In this document: piece by piece, positions 16,047 to 24,840 of the stretch
Layout: each line of letters begins with the position of its first letter
How positions within the stretch are numbered: position 1 is the stretch's first letter
From: Ktedonosporobacter rubrisoli
GTDB taxonomy: Bacteria > Chloroflexota > Ktedonobacteria > Ktedonobacterales > Ktedonobacteraceae
Length of the DNA stretch: 64,000 bases
Reading direction: 5' to 3'
Assembly: GCF_004208415.1 (NCBI RefSeq)
Contig: NZ_CP035758.1
Coordinates: forward strand, 5,456,001 to 5,520,000
Translations under genes and position numbers: made by a program
Notes under the pieces: model-generated
Told to the model about the DNA's origin: nothing
What the model saw: only the letters and a program-made list of their open reading frames with translations
Databases searched by the model: none

Positions 16047-16697
16047 TCAGATGGCGCTAGCTTTGCGCCTGGGACGCTGCATATCGAGCAGAGAAAGGAT
16101 GGCTTGAAACGAAGTTCCTTCGCCACCGACCAACACATCAAGAGCACTCAATGAACCGGGATCAATCCGCCAGCGCCACTGTTGCTCCAGGGCCAGACCC
16201 AGAGCATAGCATAGCAGAAGGCGCAGCGGGCCGCCATGGCTCACAATGAGCACATCGCTCTGACCTGCCGCCTCCTGCTCGGCAGACGCGGCAATATCGC
16301 TCAACATAATCTCTTGCACGCCACTATGCACACGTTGCCATAAGCTCGCTAGCGTCTCTCCGCCCGGCGGTGCATAGCGCAGCGGATCTGTAAAGAAAGC
16401 TGTCTGCTCCACAAAACGCTCACTAATTTGCGCATAGGTCAGGCCTTCCCAGGCCCCAAAATGGATCTCGCGCCAGGCAGCAGATAACTTGAGCGGGACC
16501 GCGTGTTCGGCAGCAATAATCTCTGCCGTCTCACGCGCTCTCAGTAAATCGCTACTATAAATTACGCCAATAGGTGCAGAACGTAACTGCCTGGCCAGCC
16601 AGCGCGCCTGGCTTCGCCCCTGCGACGAGAGTGCAATATCGCTATGCCCACAAAAGCGCTGCTGACTATTCCAGCGCGTTAGCCCATGCCGCACCAA
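16047..16697 (-). CDS. cobC: Histidine phosphatase, probable alpha-ribazole phosphatase (CobC-like)
   Basis: A phosphoglycerate-mutase-type phosphatase. The RHG motif (VRHGLTRWN) with the phosphorylated histidine is at the very start, followed by FCGHSDIALSSQGRSQA, IYSSDLLRARETAEII, the acid residue in WREIHFGAWEG and a second histidine in LIVSHGGPLR. Next to cobS and cobU it probably removes phosphate from alpha-ribazole phosphate. The start is unclear: TTG at 16697 is the first canonical codon, yet the in-frame upstream codons read RRLWLVRHG, the usual first beta strand, and the frame stays open to about 16780 without an ATG, GTG or TTG. An ATA at 16728-16730 behind GGAGGA is a possible rare start. 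Confidence 0.82.
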   Translation of the reverse strand: MVRHGLTRWNSQQRFCGHSDIALSSQGRSQARWLARQLRSAPIGVIYSSDLLRARETAEIIAAEHAVPLKLSAAWREIHFGAWEGLTYAQISERFVEQTAFFTDPLRYAPPGGETLASLWQRVHSGVQEIMLSDIAASAEQEAAGQSDVLIVSHGGPLRLLLCYALGLALEQQWRWRIDPGSLSALDVLVGGEGTSFQAILSLLDMQRPRRKASAI

Positions 16698-17167
16698 CCA
16701 GAGCCGCCTTACACCTGCATTCGTGCTTATCGCTCTTCCTCCAGCTATGATCTCATCCCTTAAACCTCTTGCCCGGCAAGATGGCTTAATTACTCATCTA
16801 AATCATAAACTACGCAGGCGCGCTATGCTAGTAGCAAGTGCAGGAATACAGAAACTCGTCAATAAAAGTCAGAGCTCCAACCTTGACAGGCAAATCAAAC
16901 ACCAGCTATACTTGGCTGTAGAGTAATCGGTTACCTTAACTGGCCCTACAAGCAAATCCCGCCTATTTAGTCTTTTTCGCCACAGAAAGTTAGAGATTTC
17001 GCGGGAACATATCTGGCCAAACAGCCTGAATTGAGCCGCAAGCCGAGACGTTATTTGCCGGGAGAAACCGATAACTCATGCAGTCTATATCAAGCACGAG
17101 ACCTGCTGTATCTGACGCTACACGGCGCGAGATAGCCAAAGACACGTAAGGGGGATGCCTTCTCACC
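16698..17167. other. Divergent intergenic region between cobC-like gene and iolE-like gene
   Basis: 470 bases. The left part holds the in-frame upstream extension of the cobC-like gene. The middle carries the promoter and LacI-type palindrome described separately (16883-16934). A second, imperfect copy of that palindrome, GAAACCGATAAC, lies at 17064-17075. No convincing small gene or RNA was found. Confidence 0.5.
16883..16934 (+). promoter_or_regulatory. Promoter and LacI-type operator for the iolE-iolC-like operon
   Basis: TTGACA (16883-16888), an 18-base spacer and TATACT (16907-16912) form a good promoter. At the expected transcript start lies GTAATCGGTTAC (16923-16934), a palindrome with a central CG that matches the general LacI-family operator pattern. 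A weaker copy occurs at 17064-17075. The LacI regulator encoded at 19340-20365 is the natural candidate to bind it. The 5' leader would be about 250 bases. Confidence 0.6.
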
Positions 17168-18067
17168 ATGAAGCCTTTCTACAATGTGCGCCTCTCGGCC
17201 TCGCCGATCAATTGGTGCAACGACGACATGACTGATCTTGGCGACGAATATAGCTTTGAGGATATCCTTGCTGATATGGAGCGCCTGCACATCCAGGGAA
17301 CGGAGATGGGGCGAAAATATCCGCGCGATCCACAGACGCTGCGCCCGGCTCTGGCCGCCCATCAGCTGGTGCTTTCCTCAGCCTGGAACACAGTACACTT
17401 TGCCAATCAGCGTCAGTGGCCTGCTGAGCTTGCCCAGTTTAGTGAGCATGTACGCTTCCTTAAAGCCATGGGGGCCTCCCATGTGGTGACGTGCGAGGGC
17501 GGAGGCAGCGTGCATTGGGACCTGGGAGGAGATCGCGCTTCTGTAATCCCCTTTTCAGACGAAGAATGGCACAATGTTGCGCGTGGGCTCAACGAAGCCG
17601 GGAATATTGCCCATTCCTATGGGCTCCATCTGGCCTACCATCCCCACATGGGCACAAATGTGCAGACTGAGGATGAAATTGACAGATTAATGGCGCTCAC
17701 CGATCCCAGGTATGTGACCCTTCTGCTCGATACTGGACATATTCAGCTGGCCGGGGGCGATCCGCTGGATGTGCTCAAGAAGTATCGCCAACGCATAGAG
17801 TATGTGCACCTCAAGGATGTCCGTCAGGAGCGCATGCAGCAGTTCTATGCTCAACAGCTTTCATTCTTACAGGGCGTACGTTTTGGCATCTTTACTACGC
17901 CAGGAGATGGCTGCGTCGACTTTCCCGCCATCCTGGCTTATCTGGCTGAAACCGATTATCAGGGCTGGATGGTCATTGAGGCCGAGCAGGACCCGGCTGT
18001 TGCCAATCCCGCGCTCTATATGCGTAAAGCCTTAGCATATCTCGCCGGTCTAGGCCTGCACTGTTAG
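17168..18067 (+). CDS. Sugar phosphate isomerase/epimerase, IolE-like (inosose dehydratase type)
   Basis: A 299-residue AP-endonuclease-2-type TIM barrel. The opening SASPINWCNDDMTDLGDE is the signature of IolE (2-keto-myo-inositol dehydratase), and metal ligands are visible as LLLDTGHIQ, YVHLKD, and the final E in GWMVIEAEQD. IolE converts inosose to 3D-trihydroxycyclohexane-dione in inositol breakdown. The next gene is an IolC-like kinase. No IolB, IolD or IolG homologue adjoins them, so the pathway is incomplete here and the enzyme may act on a different keto-polyol. The ATG at 17168 is preceded by AAGGGGGAT. Family is secure, the reaction is probable. Confidence 0.85.
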   Translation: MKPFYNVRLSASPINWCNDDMTDLGDEYSFEDILADMERLHIQGTEMGRKYPRDPQTLRPALAAHQLVLSSAWNTVHFANQRQWPAELAQFSEHVRFLKAMGASHVVTCEGGGSVHWDLGGDRASVIPFSDEEWHNVARGLNEAGNIAHSYGLHLAYHPHMGTNVQTEDEIDRLMALTDPRYVTLLLDTGHIQLAGGDPLDVLKKYRQRIEYVHLKDVRQERMQQFYAQQLSFLQGVRFGIFTTPGDGCVDFPAILAYLAETDYQGWMVIEAEQDPAVANPALYMRKALAYLAGLGLHC

Positions 18068-18087
18068 CCTAAAGGAGGTATTTTCGG

Positions 18088-19035
18088 ATGGGTACACCTG
18101 TGGCCTATACACTTGGAAGGATCATCGTCGATCTCTATGCAAACGACATCGGAGTGCCCCTGCGCCAGGTCAAAACATTCCAAAAGTATCTCGGCGGCTC
18201 GGCAGCTAACGTCTCAGTTGGCATGGCCCGCCTGGGCCTGCAATGTGGCCTGATTAGCCGTGTTGGCGCCGACGATTTCGGGCGCTATCTGCGCGAGCGC
18301 CTGGCAGAGGAGGGCGTTGATCATCACATGGTCATCACTGATAAGCAGAATCCGACTGGCCTGGCCTTCGCCGCGCTCTTTCCGCCCGCCGATTCCGAGG
18401 TGCTTTTCTATCGCAAGCCCTGCGCCGATATTCATTTGAGCCTTGCCGATCTCGATTTTGCCGCCTTGCGCCAGGCTCGCCTGCTAGAAGTGGCCTGCAC
18501 TTCGCTCTGCGCCTCGCCGAGCCGAGAGGCTACCCTGGCTGCTCTGGAAGAGCATCGGGCGAGCGGAGGCCTCAACGTACTGGATATCGATTGGCGCCCC
18601 TCGCTCTGGCCGAGCGTGGAAGAGGCCCGCGTCTGCTATCACAGCGCTTTACGCCTGGCGGATATCGTGCTGGCCAATGAATCAGAACTAGCATTTGCCG
18701 GCAACTCTACAGATCCGGAGACGGCGGCACGCCACCTGCTCGGCTTTGGGGTTAAGGAAGTTGTCGCCAAGCGCGGTGCCGCTGGCTGCCTGAGCTTTAC
18801 AGCCGGTGAGGTTGTGAAGACATCGGCTTTTCGCACAGAGGTCATGAATACCCTGGGAGCCGGCGATGGCTTTGCGGCTGCCTATTGTTATGGTCTCCTC
18901 AACAACTGGGATACGCGTCAGCGCTTACAATTCGCCAATGCCGCCGGCGCCATTGTGGTCAGTAGGCACAGTTGCTCAGAGGCCATGCCAACCTTAGCTG
19001 AGGTTCAGCAACTCATTGCGACTGCAGAGGCATAG
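18088..19035 (+). CDS. iolC: PfkB-family kinase, 5-dehydro-2-deoxygluconokinase type (IolC-like)
   Basis: A 315-residue ribokinase-fold enzyme. IolC phosphorylates 5-dehydro-2-deoxygluconate in inositol catabolism. The sequence shows the IolC-like opening TLGRIIVDLYANDIGVPL, the substrate loop KYLGGSAANVSVGMARLG, and the catalytic anion hole NTLGAGDGFAAAYCYGL with its aspartate. FYRKPCADIHL (about 108-118) is also characteristic of IolC. It lies 20 bases after the IolE-like gene behind AAAGGAGG, so both are co-transcribed. Related kinases use other 2-keto-3-deoxy sugars; the inositol assignment leans on the IolE-like partner. Confidence 0.83.
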   Translation: MGTPVAYTLGRIIVDLYANDIGVPLRQVKTFQKYLGGSAANVSVGMARLGLQCGLISRVGADDFGRYLRERLAEEGVDHHMVITDKQNPTGLAFAALFPPADSEVLFYRKPCADIHLSLADLDFAALRQARLLEVACTSLCASPSREATLAALEEHRASGGLNVLDIDWRPSLWPSVEEARVCYHSALRLADIVLANESELAFAGNSTDPETAARHLLGFGVKEVVAKRGAAGCLSFTAGEVVKTSAFRTEVMNTLGAGDGFAAAYCYGLLNNWDTRQRLQFANAAGAIVVSRHSCSEAMPTLAEVQQLIATAEA

Positions 19036-19339
19036 TTCACGATAGGCCGCGCTAAGCAAATACAGGAGGCTGGTCGAGCATATATCTCTCTGCCCTGGCA
19101 AGTTGCCAAACCGATCGGCTGGTAAAACTATATATGCCAGATAGGTTGAACTTGAAGGCGACTTCCTATAGAATAGCAATAGTCCCATTGCCATTCTTTG
19201 CCATTGCCTCTCCGGAACGCCTAACTGCCCTTTCAGGCTGTTTCTGATAGCAGTCGGCACTGGCATCATTTCCCGGTTCTACTATACGTAAAGGCTTAAA
19301 GTTGGTAGCAGGAGTGGGGCTTATGAGGAGTCAAACCTT
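19036..19339 (+). other. Intergenic region before the LacI-family gene
   Basis: 304 bases with no gene. A modest promoter can be drawn as TTGAAC (19146-19151), 17 bases, TAGAAT (19169-19174). The stretch ACCGATCGG near 19113 weakly resembles the LacI-type palindrome seen at 16923. No terminator-like hairpin was recognised after the kinase gene. Confidence 0.35.
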
Positions 19340-20365
19340 ATGCCAAAGGTGACAATCTACGACGTCGCTAAACGGGCAGGGGTTTCTACGGCCACTGTCT
19401 CGAAAGTGCTAAACGGTAACGGTCGCATTAGCAAGGTCACTAGCTCGCGGGTTGAGCAGGCCATCGCTGACCTTCATTACCGCCCGAGTATCATAGCCAG
19501 TGCTCTCAAGAGGAATCAGACCTATAGTATAGGGTTACTTGTTCCGGATATTATCAATACATTTTATAGCGAGCTGGCTCGGGCTATTGAAGATGTGGCC
19601 TTGCTCCAGAATTATTCGGTGCTTGTCTGCAGTACAGATAACAGCCCGGAGCGCGAAGGCAAACAACTGGATCTGCTCCTGCGCAAACAACTTGATGGCA
19701 TTATTATCGCGACCTCTGAGGGTATTAATAGTTCGACACTGGATATGTTGAAAAAGCAGGAAGCGCGCGTGGTCTTTATCGACCGCATTATTGCCAATTC
19801 TCCCTATCCAACTGTGGCAACCGACCACTATCAAGGCAGCTACCAAATTACTGAGTATCTTATCCAGCTTGGACATCGCAAACTGGCGATATTTTTAGAG
19901 CCGCTTTACCTCAAAACCTCCCTTGAAAGGTTGCGCGGCTTCTCTGCTGCGCTGGCCAGCTATGGCATTGCCCAGAATAGCTTCTCAGTGCTGAGCAATG
20001 GCTTTGGTGCGGTGGCCGGCTATGCCATGGCCCAGCAGGTACTCGAAAATCCCGATCCTCCTACAGCTATTGTGGCCAGCAACGATCTCATCGCCATTGG
20101 GGCGCTGCAGAAATTTCACGAGTCCGGCGTAATCATTCCTGAGCAGCTTTCGCTGGTGGGCTATGATGATATTCAGATGGCCCGCATGGTCTCACCTTCG
20201 CTGACGACGGTAGCCCAACCGATCATGGAAATGGGCAAGCTGGCCTTTGAATATTTATTCAACGATAGCATGCAGACAACCGCGACAACCCTGCTTTCGC
20301 CAACTATCGTCATTCGTCAGACAAGCGCGCCTCCACGTCCCGAGGGTCCGCTCAAGTCAGTATAA
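19340..20365 (+). CDS. LacI-family transcriptional regulator
   Basis: A 341-residue repressor. The N-terminal helix-turn-helix with hinge reads VTIYDVAKRAGVSTATVSKVL and continues to about residue 55. The periplasmic-binding-like effector domain follows (about 62-335), with YSIGLLVPDIINTFY, IDRIIANSPYPTVATDHYQG and VGYDDIQMARMVSPSLTTV. Members release DNA on binding a sugar. It is downstream of the iolE-iolC-like pair and directly upstream of the rhamnose mutarotase gene (54 bases), so it may control both. A matching operator palindrome is present at the iolE-like promoter. Confidence 0.9.
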   Translation: MPKVTIYDVAKRAGVSTATVSKVLNGNGRISKVTSSRVEQAIADLHYRPSIIASALKRNQTYSIGLLVPDIINTFYSELARAIEDVALLQNYSVLVCSTDNSPEREGKQLDLLLRKQLDGIIIATSEGINSSTLDMLKKQEARVVFIDRIIANSPYPTVATDHYQGSYQITEYLIQLGHRKLAIFLEPLYLKTSLERLRGFSAALASYGIAQNSFSVLSNGFGAVAGYAMAQQVLENPDPPTAIVASNDLIAIGALQKFHESGVIIPEQLSLVGYDDIQMARMVSPSLTTVAQPIMEMGKLAFEYLFNDSMQTTATTLLSPTIVIRQTSAPPRPEGPLKSV

Positions 20366-20419
20366 GGCAGGCACGAAGAGTTTCAGGGCAAGCCTAAATT
20401 TATTTGTACCAGGAGGAAG

Positions 20420-20746
20420 ATGATGCAACGTTTCGGACAGCTTCTCGGCATCAAAGCAGAGCATATTGATGAGTACGAACGGCTCCATGCTGCTGTCTGG
20501 CCCGGCGTGCTTGCCACGATTCATGAATGTAACATCCGCAATTACTCTATCTTTCGCCATGGAAATCTGCTCTTCGCCTATTTCGAATACATTGGTGATG
20601 ACTATGAGGCTGATATGGCAAGAATGAAGCAAGACCCGCTTACCATCGAGTGGTGGAAAATCTGTGATCCCATGCAGGAGCCACTATCAGAGCGCCAGGA
20701 GGGCGAGTGGTGGGCTAACATGAAAGAGGTCTTCCATACGGACTAA
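20420..20746 (+). CDS. rhaM: L-rhamnose mutarotase
   Basis: A 108-residue enzyme of the RhaM (YiiL) family. It speeds the interconversion of the alpha and beta anomers of L-rhamnose, supplying the form the isomerase uses. Family features: EYERLHAAVWPGVLATI with the active-site histidine (about residue 23), NYSIFRHGNLLFAYFEY, and the tryptophan pair in IEWWKICDPMQEPL. Length is typical. An AGGAGGAAG ribosome binding site precedes two adjacent ATG codons. It is 18 kb from rhaI/rhaB and follows a LacI regulator, so rhamnose genes in this genome are split into at least two units. Confidence 0.92.
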   Translation: MMQRFGQLLGIKAEHIDEYERLHAAVWPGVLATIHECNIRNYSIFRHGNLLFAYFEYIGDDYEADMARMKQDPLTIEWWKICDPMQEPLSERQEGEWWANMKEVFHTD

Positions 20747-20807
20747 GCAGTTCCTGCTCAAAGAGGAAGCTCTCTGAGCCAGGTTGAAAATTCCCTACAT
20801 CCCGGCC

Positions 20808-20858
20808 AATAAGCCAGATATTGCTAAACGCTCGATTGTATGCAATATCTGGCTTATT
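20808..20858 (+). terminator. Perfect 16-bp hairpin after rhaM
   Basis: AATAAGCCAGATATTG (20808-20823) is perfectly inverted at 20843-20858, with a 19-base loop. It follows the rhaM stop by about 60 bases. The T run after it is weak, so it may act as a terminator, as an mRNA 3' stabiliser or as a protein site. Confidence 0.5.
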
Positions 20859-21004
20859 CTTGCATAGCACCTATTCATATCATGCACACGCACGGGCAAA
20901 CATTGCCGGGTACTTTTGGTGAGTTTATCTTTCCTACTTTTTCTTGTCATATCGAGCTATGTTATACTATTCACACGATAAAACGCGTGTGAGAGGTACA
21001 TTCT

Positions 21005-23017
21005 ATGTTGGAAGGCTCTCAAATTGATCGCTACCGCCTACTCCAGAGCATTGGCCATGGCTCAGCAGGGGAGGTCTACCTTGCGGAAGATAGTCGCATT
21101 GCCCAAAGGGTCGCGATTAAGCTCATACGTATTGAGACTGAGAATAAGGCCCTAAGCGGGACCGAGAAACGTCACTTTCAGCGCGAAGCAAAAGCTATTG
21201 CACGACTTGACCACCCTAATATTCTCCCACTCTATGATTACGGTGAAGAGAACATAGAAGGTATAAAGTTTGCTTATCTGGTGATGCCCTTTCGTCAGGA
21301 AGGCACGCTGGCCGATTGGTTTGAACAGTACGTAAACTCAAAGCAACCTCCCATCGACGATGTGCTTCATTTCATCGAGCAAGCGGCCTCAGCCCTGCAG
21401 CATGCTCATGATCGGCAAGTGCTGCACCAGGACATCAAGCCTTCAAACTTTCTGCTGCGCAGCCGCTCAGACCGACCCGATCAGCCAGATCTTCAGCTCA
21501 CCGACTTTGGCATCGCCAGGTTCTATATAACCAGCGCTCAAACTAGCCAATCTATCCGCGGCACTCCTGCCTACATGGCTCCTGAGCAGTGGAATGGACA
21601 TCCAACTCCAGCCTCCGATCAATACGCACTGGCAATCATGGCTTACCAGCTCCTGACAGGTCAGTTGCCCTTTCGCGGAAGCCTGGAGCAACTGATGCTC
21701 CAGCATCTTGAGCAGCAACCAAAGGGTCCAAGCCTGTGCAATCCTGCTCTACACCGAGAAGTTGACATCGTTCTCTCCCTGGCCCTGGCCAAGAAGCCGG
21801 AAGAGCGCTTCGCCTCGGTTAGCGCTTTCGCACGCGCCTTTTATCTTGCCGTGACGCAGAGCGCCTCGGTTGAGCTTTCCCCGCTTAGCCCGCTCTCACC
21901 TGTCACGCCTCTGACTGAAGAAGCTCCACAGGCAAACGTGGATTCATGCGCTGAAAATATCCAGGCCACCCTTACCATCACACCTGCTGAAGCGCGTTCG
22001 GGAGTTACCCGCACCCTCACACTGGCTCTGGGCCACAAAATACAGGTAGTTGTGCCACCCGGAGCCAGCAACGGACAAATCCTTCGTCTTCCTTACCCTC
22101 AGAGAAGCTCGCCTTCAGGCACGCCAATGTCAACAAACTCGCTTATCCTGACTATCCTTGTGCAAGAAGCGCCACGCAAAGCAGCGCTCTCCGGCATTGT
22201 GGAACACCTGCATACCCCTTTTAGAGCTCTGCAGGCTTATTCTAACAAAACCTTCGTCCCTCGCTCGCTACCTGGCAAACTTAGCAGAGGCAAAGCTATT
22301 GTTCTAGGCGGATTGATTGCGCTGATTATCCTCGCGGGCAGCGGTCTCTTGCTCATCAACAATGCCGCCAATCAACGTAACGCGAATACAGCCAGGATAG
22401 CCGCTATGGCCTCAGCACGCGCCAACCTCAATCCTTATCCACCCGGTGGAGGAACCTTAATCATCAATGACCCCTTACAAGATAATTCAAAAAATTATGG
22501 CTGGGAAGAGCTGACTCACCCGGCTCGCGATTGTCACTTTAGCAACCATGCCTACCTCGTCCAGGAGCTACAGCCCAAAGCCTTAGCTGCCTGCACCGCA
22601 CAGAATATGAACTTTAGCAACTTTGTGCTACAGGTCCAGATGACTTTTCTGACCGAAGGCTTTGGCGGTATCCTCTTTCGCGCCGATATCGCAAGCAGTC
22701 GCCTCTACTATTTTCAGGTTATTTCCGATGGTGAATACTTTCTCTATCTCTATAGAGACGGACAAATGGCTCATTCCAGCCAACTAACGCCTGATCATGC
22801 AACCATTCCAGCCAGCATATTCCATCAAGGCATTAAGCATCCCAACTTGCTTGCTGTCGTTGCCCGTGGTCCGGCTATTGACTTATATGTCAACCACCAT
22901 CATCTTACTACTATTACCGATAATACATTAAGCCATGGGCAGATAAGTTTTATAGCCTCTGGTTTCTTCAGTCCTATCAAGGTAGCCTATAGTGATATTA
23001 AAGTGTGGAAGCTATGA
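21005..23017 (+). CDS. Membrane Ser/Thr protein kinase with DnaJ-C-like insert and ectodomain
   Basis: A 670-residue protein. Kinase domain about 8-280: glycine loop IGHGSAGEVYLAE, catalytic lysine K39 (VAIKL), catalytic loop HQDIKPSNFL (141-150) with Gln in place of the usual Arg, DFG at 167-169 and APE at 192-194. A segment at about 318-390 (ITPAEARSG, then VVVPPGASNGQILRL and LTILVQE) looks like the C-terminal peptide-binding domain of DnaJ. One transmembrane helix (about 431-451) is followed by an outside domain (about 475-670) rich in aromatic residues, resembling carbohydrate-binding jelly rolls. It overlaps the next, similar kinase by four bases. It probably senses something at the cell surface; ligand and targets are unknown. 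Confidence 0.88.
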   Translation: MLEGSQIDRYRLLQSIGHGSAGEVYLAEDSRIAQRVAIKLIRIETENKALSGTEKRHFQREAKAIARLDHPNILPLYDYGEENIEGIKFAYLVMPFRQEGTLADWFEQYVNSKQPPIDDVLHFIEQAASALQHAHDRQVLHQDIKPSNFLLRSRSDRPDQPDLQLTDFGIARFYITSAQTSQSIRGTPAYMAPEQWNGHPTPASDQYALAIMAYQLLTGQLPFRGSLEQLMLQHLEQQPKGPSLCNPALHREVDIVLSLALAKKPEERFASVSAFARAFYLAVTQSASVELSPLSPLSPVTPLTEEAPQANVDSCAENIQATLTITPAEARSGVTRTLTLALGHKIQVVVPPGASNGQILRLPYPQRSSPSGTPMSTNSLILTILVQEAPRKAALSGIVEHLHTPFRALQAYSNKTFVPRSLPGKLSRGKAIVLGGLIALIILAGSGLLLINNAANQRNANTARIAAMASARANLNPYPPGGGTLIINDPLQDNSKNYGWEELTHPARDCHFSNHAYLVQELQPKALAACTAQNMNFSNFVLQVQMTFLTEGFGGILFRADIASSRLYYFQVISDGEYFLYLYRDGQMAHSSQLTPDHATIPASIFHQGIKHPNLLAVVARGPAIDLYVNHHHLTTITDNTLSHGQISFIASGFFSPIKVAYSDIKVWKL

Positions 23018-24840
23018 ATCTGGCTGGGCAGCAAGTTGACCGTTATCGCCTGATCCGGCGCGTTGGCAGTGGGGGTATGGGGGATGTTTATCTCTCCATT
23101 GACGAGCATATCGAGCAGAGCGTAGCTATCAAGCTCATACGAACTGACGCTTCGAAAGGGGGCGATATGGCCCTTTTCTTGCATGAGGCGACGGCAATTG
23201 CGCGGCTCGATCACCCCCACATTCTTCCGCTATATGACTATGGAGAGGTAAATATCGAGGGTACGGCCCTGGCCTATCTGGTCATGCCCTTTCGTCAGGA
23301 AGGGACCCTGAGCGACTGGCACAAGCAACTCCCCTCTACCGAGCATGTTTCGTTGGATATCATCGTTCACTTTATACAGCAAGCTGCGGCTGCTTTGCAG
23401 CATGCTCATGATCGACAGGTAATCCACCAGGACGTTAAGCCCTCAAACTTTCTGATCAGGGCAAGAAGAGATATTCCGGATCGTCCAGACTTGCTCCTTA
23501 CCGATTTTGGCATTGCCAGATTCCACACGACCGATGCCGATGCTAGCCAGCCGGCCCGCGGCACACCCTCCTATATGGCTCCCGAACAGTGGCGCCGGCA
23601 GCCAGTCCCGGCTACTGATCAGTATGCGCTGGCAATCATGGCTTATCAGCTCATCACTGATCGGTTGCCCTTTCTCGGTCGCTCCGAGCATCTGATGCGC
23701 CAGCACCTCACGGCCCAACCAGAGGCACCCGGCAAATATAATTCCCACGTTCCCAGCGCGCTGGATGCGGTTATTTTACAAGCCCTGGCCAAACGGCCGG
23801 ATGAGCGTTTTCCCTCCGTGGCAGCCTTTGCGCAGGCGTTCCAGCAAGCCACGCAGCCTGGCTCGCCGCGCCCAGCACTAATCCCAATGAGCAAGCAAGA
23901 AGCATACTCGCCGGCCCACATGGAGCTAGTACAGAGCCATCCTGCCCAATCCGTCTCTCCGCCCTCCACTTCGGTTCACCAGGACCCACAAGCGGCAGAT
24001 CGCTTGCAACCCGATACGTCTGCCATTCAGGAGCAAATTTTGCCCTCTCGCTCAGGGGCCGGCCGGGGTTTCCTGCGAGGCAGGTCTCTCTTGCTCATTG
24101 GGCTAGCACTCTTGCTGATTGTCGTCAGCAGTGGAATATTATATGCGCTTAACAGCTATAAAGCCTATAGTTTACAGCTGGCAGCATCCGCAACGGTCAG
24201 GGCCGCAACGGCTATAAGTACGGCAGCCACAGCACATTCAATTGCCACAGCCAGCGCAGCCAACCCCAATCCTTACCCGCCACATACCGGGCGCTTAGTC
24301 CTCAACGATCCTCTTAAAGACGCCTCGCGCGGCTACGGCTGGGATAATTATAATGGGAACGATGAATATTGCCAGTTTCAAGACGGAGCCTATCGTGTTC
24401 AGGAAGCCAGAATCCAATCCCTCTATAATTGCGTTGCGCGCAATACTGACTTGAGCAATTTCGTCTTTGAGATAGATATGACCTTTCTGGCTGGCGATGC
24501 CGGCGGCATCATTTTGCGCGATGATGAGGTCCACAGCCAAGATTATCATCTTATCCTTGAAGCTGATGGGAGCTATGATTTTGTGCTTTCACCGGGACCG
24601 GATATTAAAACTGTCCTGGCACGGGACAAGCTTCCGGCTTTCCTCTTTCACAAGGGCCAGCAAGCCAATCGGTTGGCGGTAGTAGCTCGTCAGCAGAAAT
24701 TTGACTTATATGTCAACGATCAGTTCATCACCAGTGTTACTGACAAGAGCTATAGCCATGGTCAAATCGGCGTTATGGCCGACACTACCGCCCATACTAC
24801 GACCTTGCTATTTCGTAATGCCAGGGTATGGCAAATCTAA
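23014..24840 (+). CDS. Membrane Ser/Thr protein kinase with ectodomain (tandem paralogue)
   Basis: A 608-residue paralogue of the preceding kinase. Glycine loop VGSGGMGDVYLSID, K40 (VAIKL), catalytic loop HQDVKPSNFL (138-147), DFG and APE motifs are all present; again HQD replaces HRD. The DnaJ-like segment of its neighbour is missing, replaced by a Pro/Ser/Gln-rich linker. One transmembrane helix (about 350-372) and an alanine/threonine-rich stalk lead to the same type of outside domain, beginning NPYPPHTGRLVLNDPL. The ATG at 23014 overlaps the previous stop (ATGA), which favours it over the GTG at 23005. Tandem duplication with loss or gain of the middle domain is the simplest history. Confidence 0.88.
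   Translation: MNLAGQQVDRYRLIRRVGSGGMGDVYLSIDEHIEQSVAIKLIRTDASKGGDMALFLHEATAIARLDHPHILPLYDYGEVNIEGTALAYLVMPFRQEGTLSDWHKQLPSTEHVSLDIIVHFIQQAAAALQHAHDRQVIHQDVKPSNFLIRARRDIPDRPDLLLTDFGIARFHTTDADASQPARGTPSYMAPEQWRRQPVPATDQYALAIMAYQLITDRLPFLGRSEHLMRQHLTAQPEAPGKYNSHVPSALDAVILQALAKRPDERFPSVAAFAQAFQQATQPGSPRPALIPMSKQEAYSPAHMELVQSHPAQSVSPPSTSVHQDPQAADRLQPDTSAIQEQILPSRSGAGRGFLRGRSLLLIGLALLLIVVSSGILYALNSYKAYSLQLAASATVRAATAISTAATAHSIATASAANPNPYPPHTGRLVLNDPLKDASRGYGWDNYNGNDEYCQFQDGAYRVQEARIQSLYNCVARNTDLSNFVFEIDMTFLAGDAGGIILRDDEVHSQDYHLILEADGSYDFVLSPGPDIKTVLARDKLPAFLFHKGQQANRLAVVARQQKFDLYVNDQFITSVTDKSYSHGQIGVMADTTAHTTTLLFRNARVWQI

Noticed and set aside
20944..20968. TTGTCA / TATACT promoter before the first kinase
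   Set aside because: The spacer is only 13 bases, too short for a normal promoter; a promoter must exist but cannot be placed with confidence.
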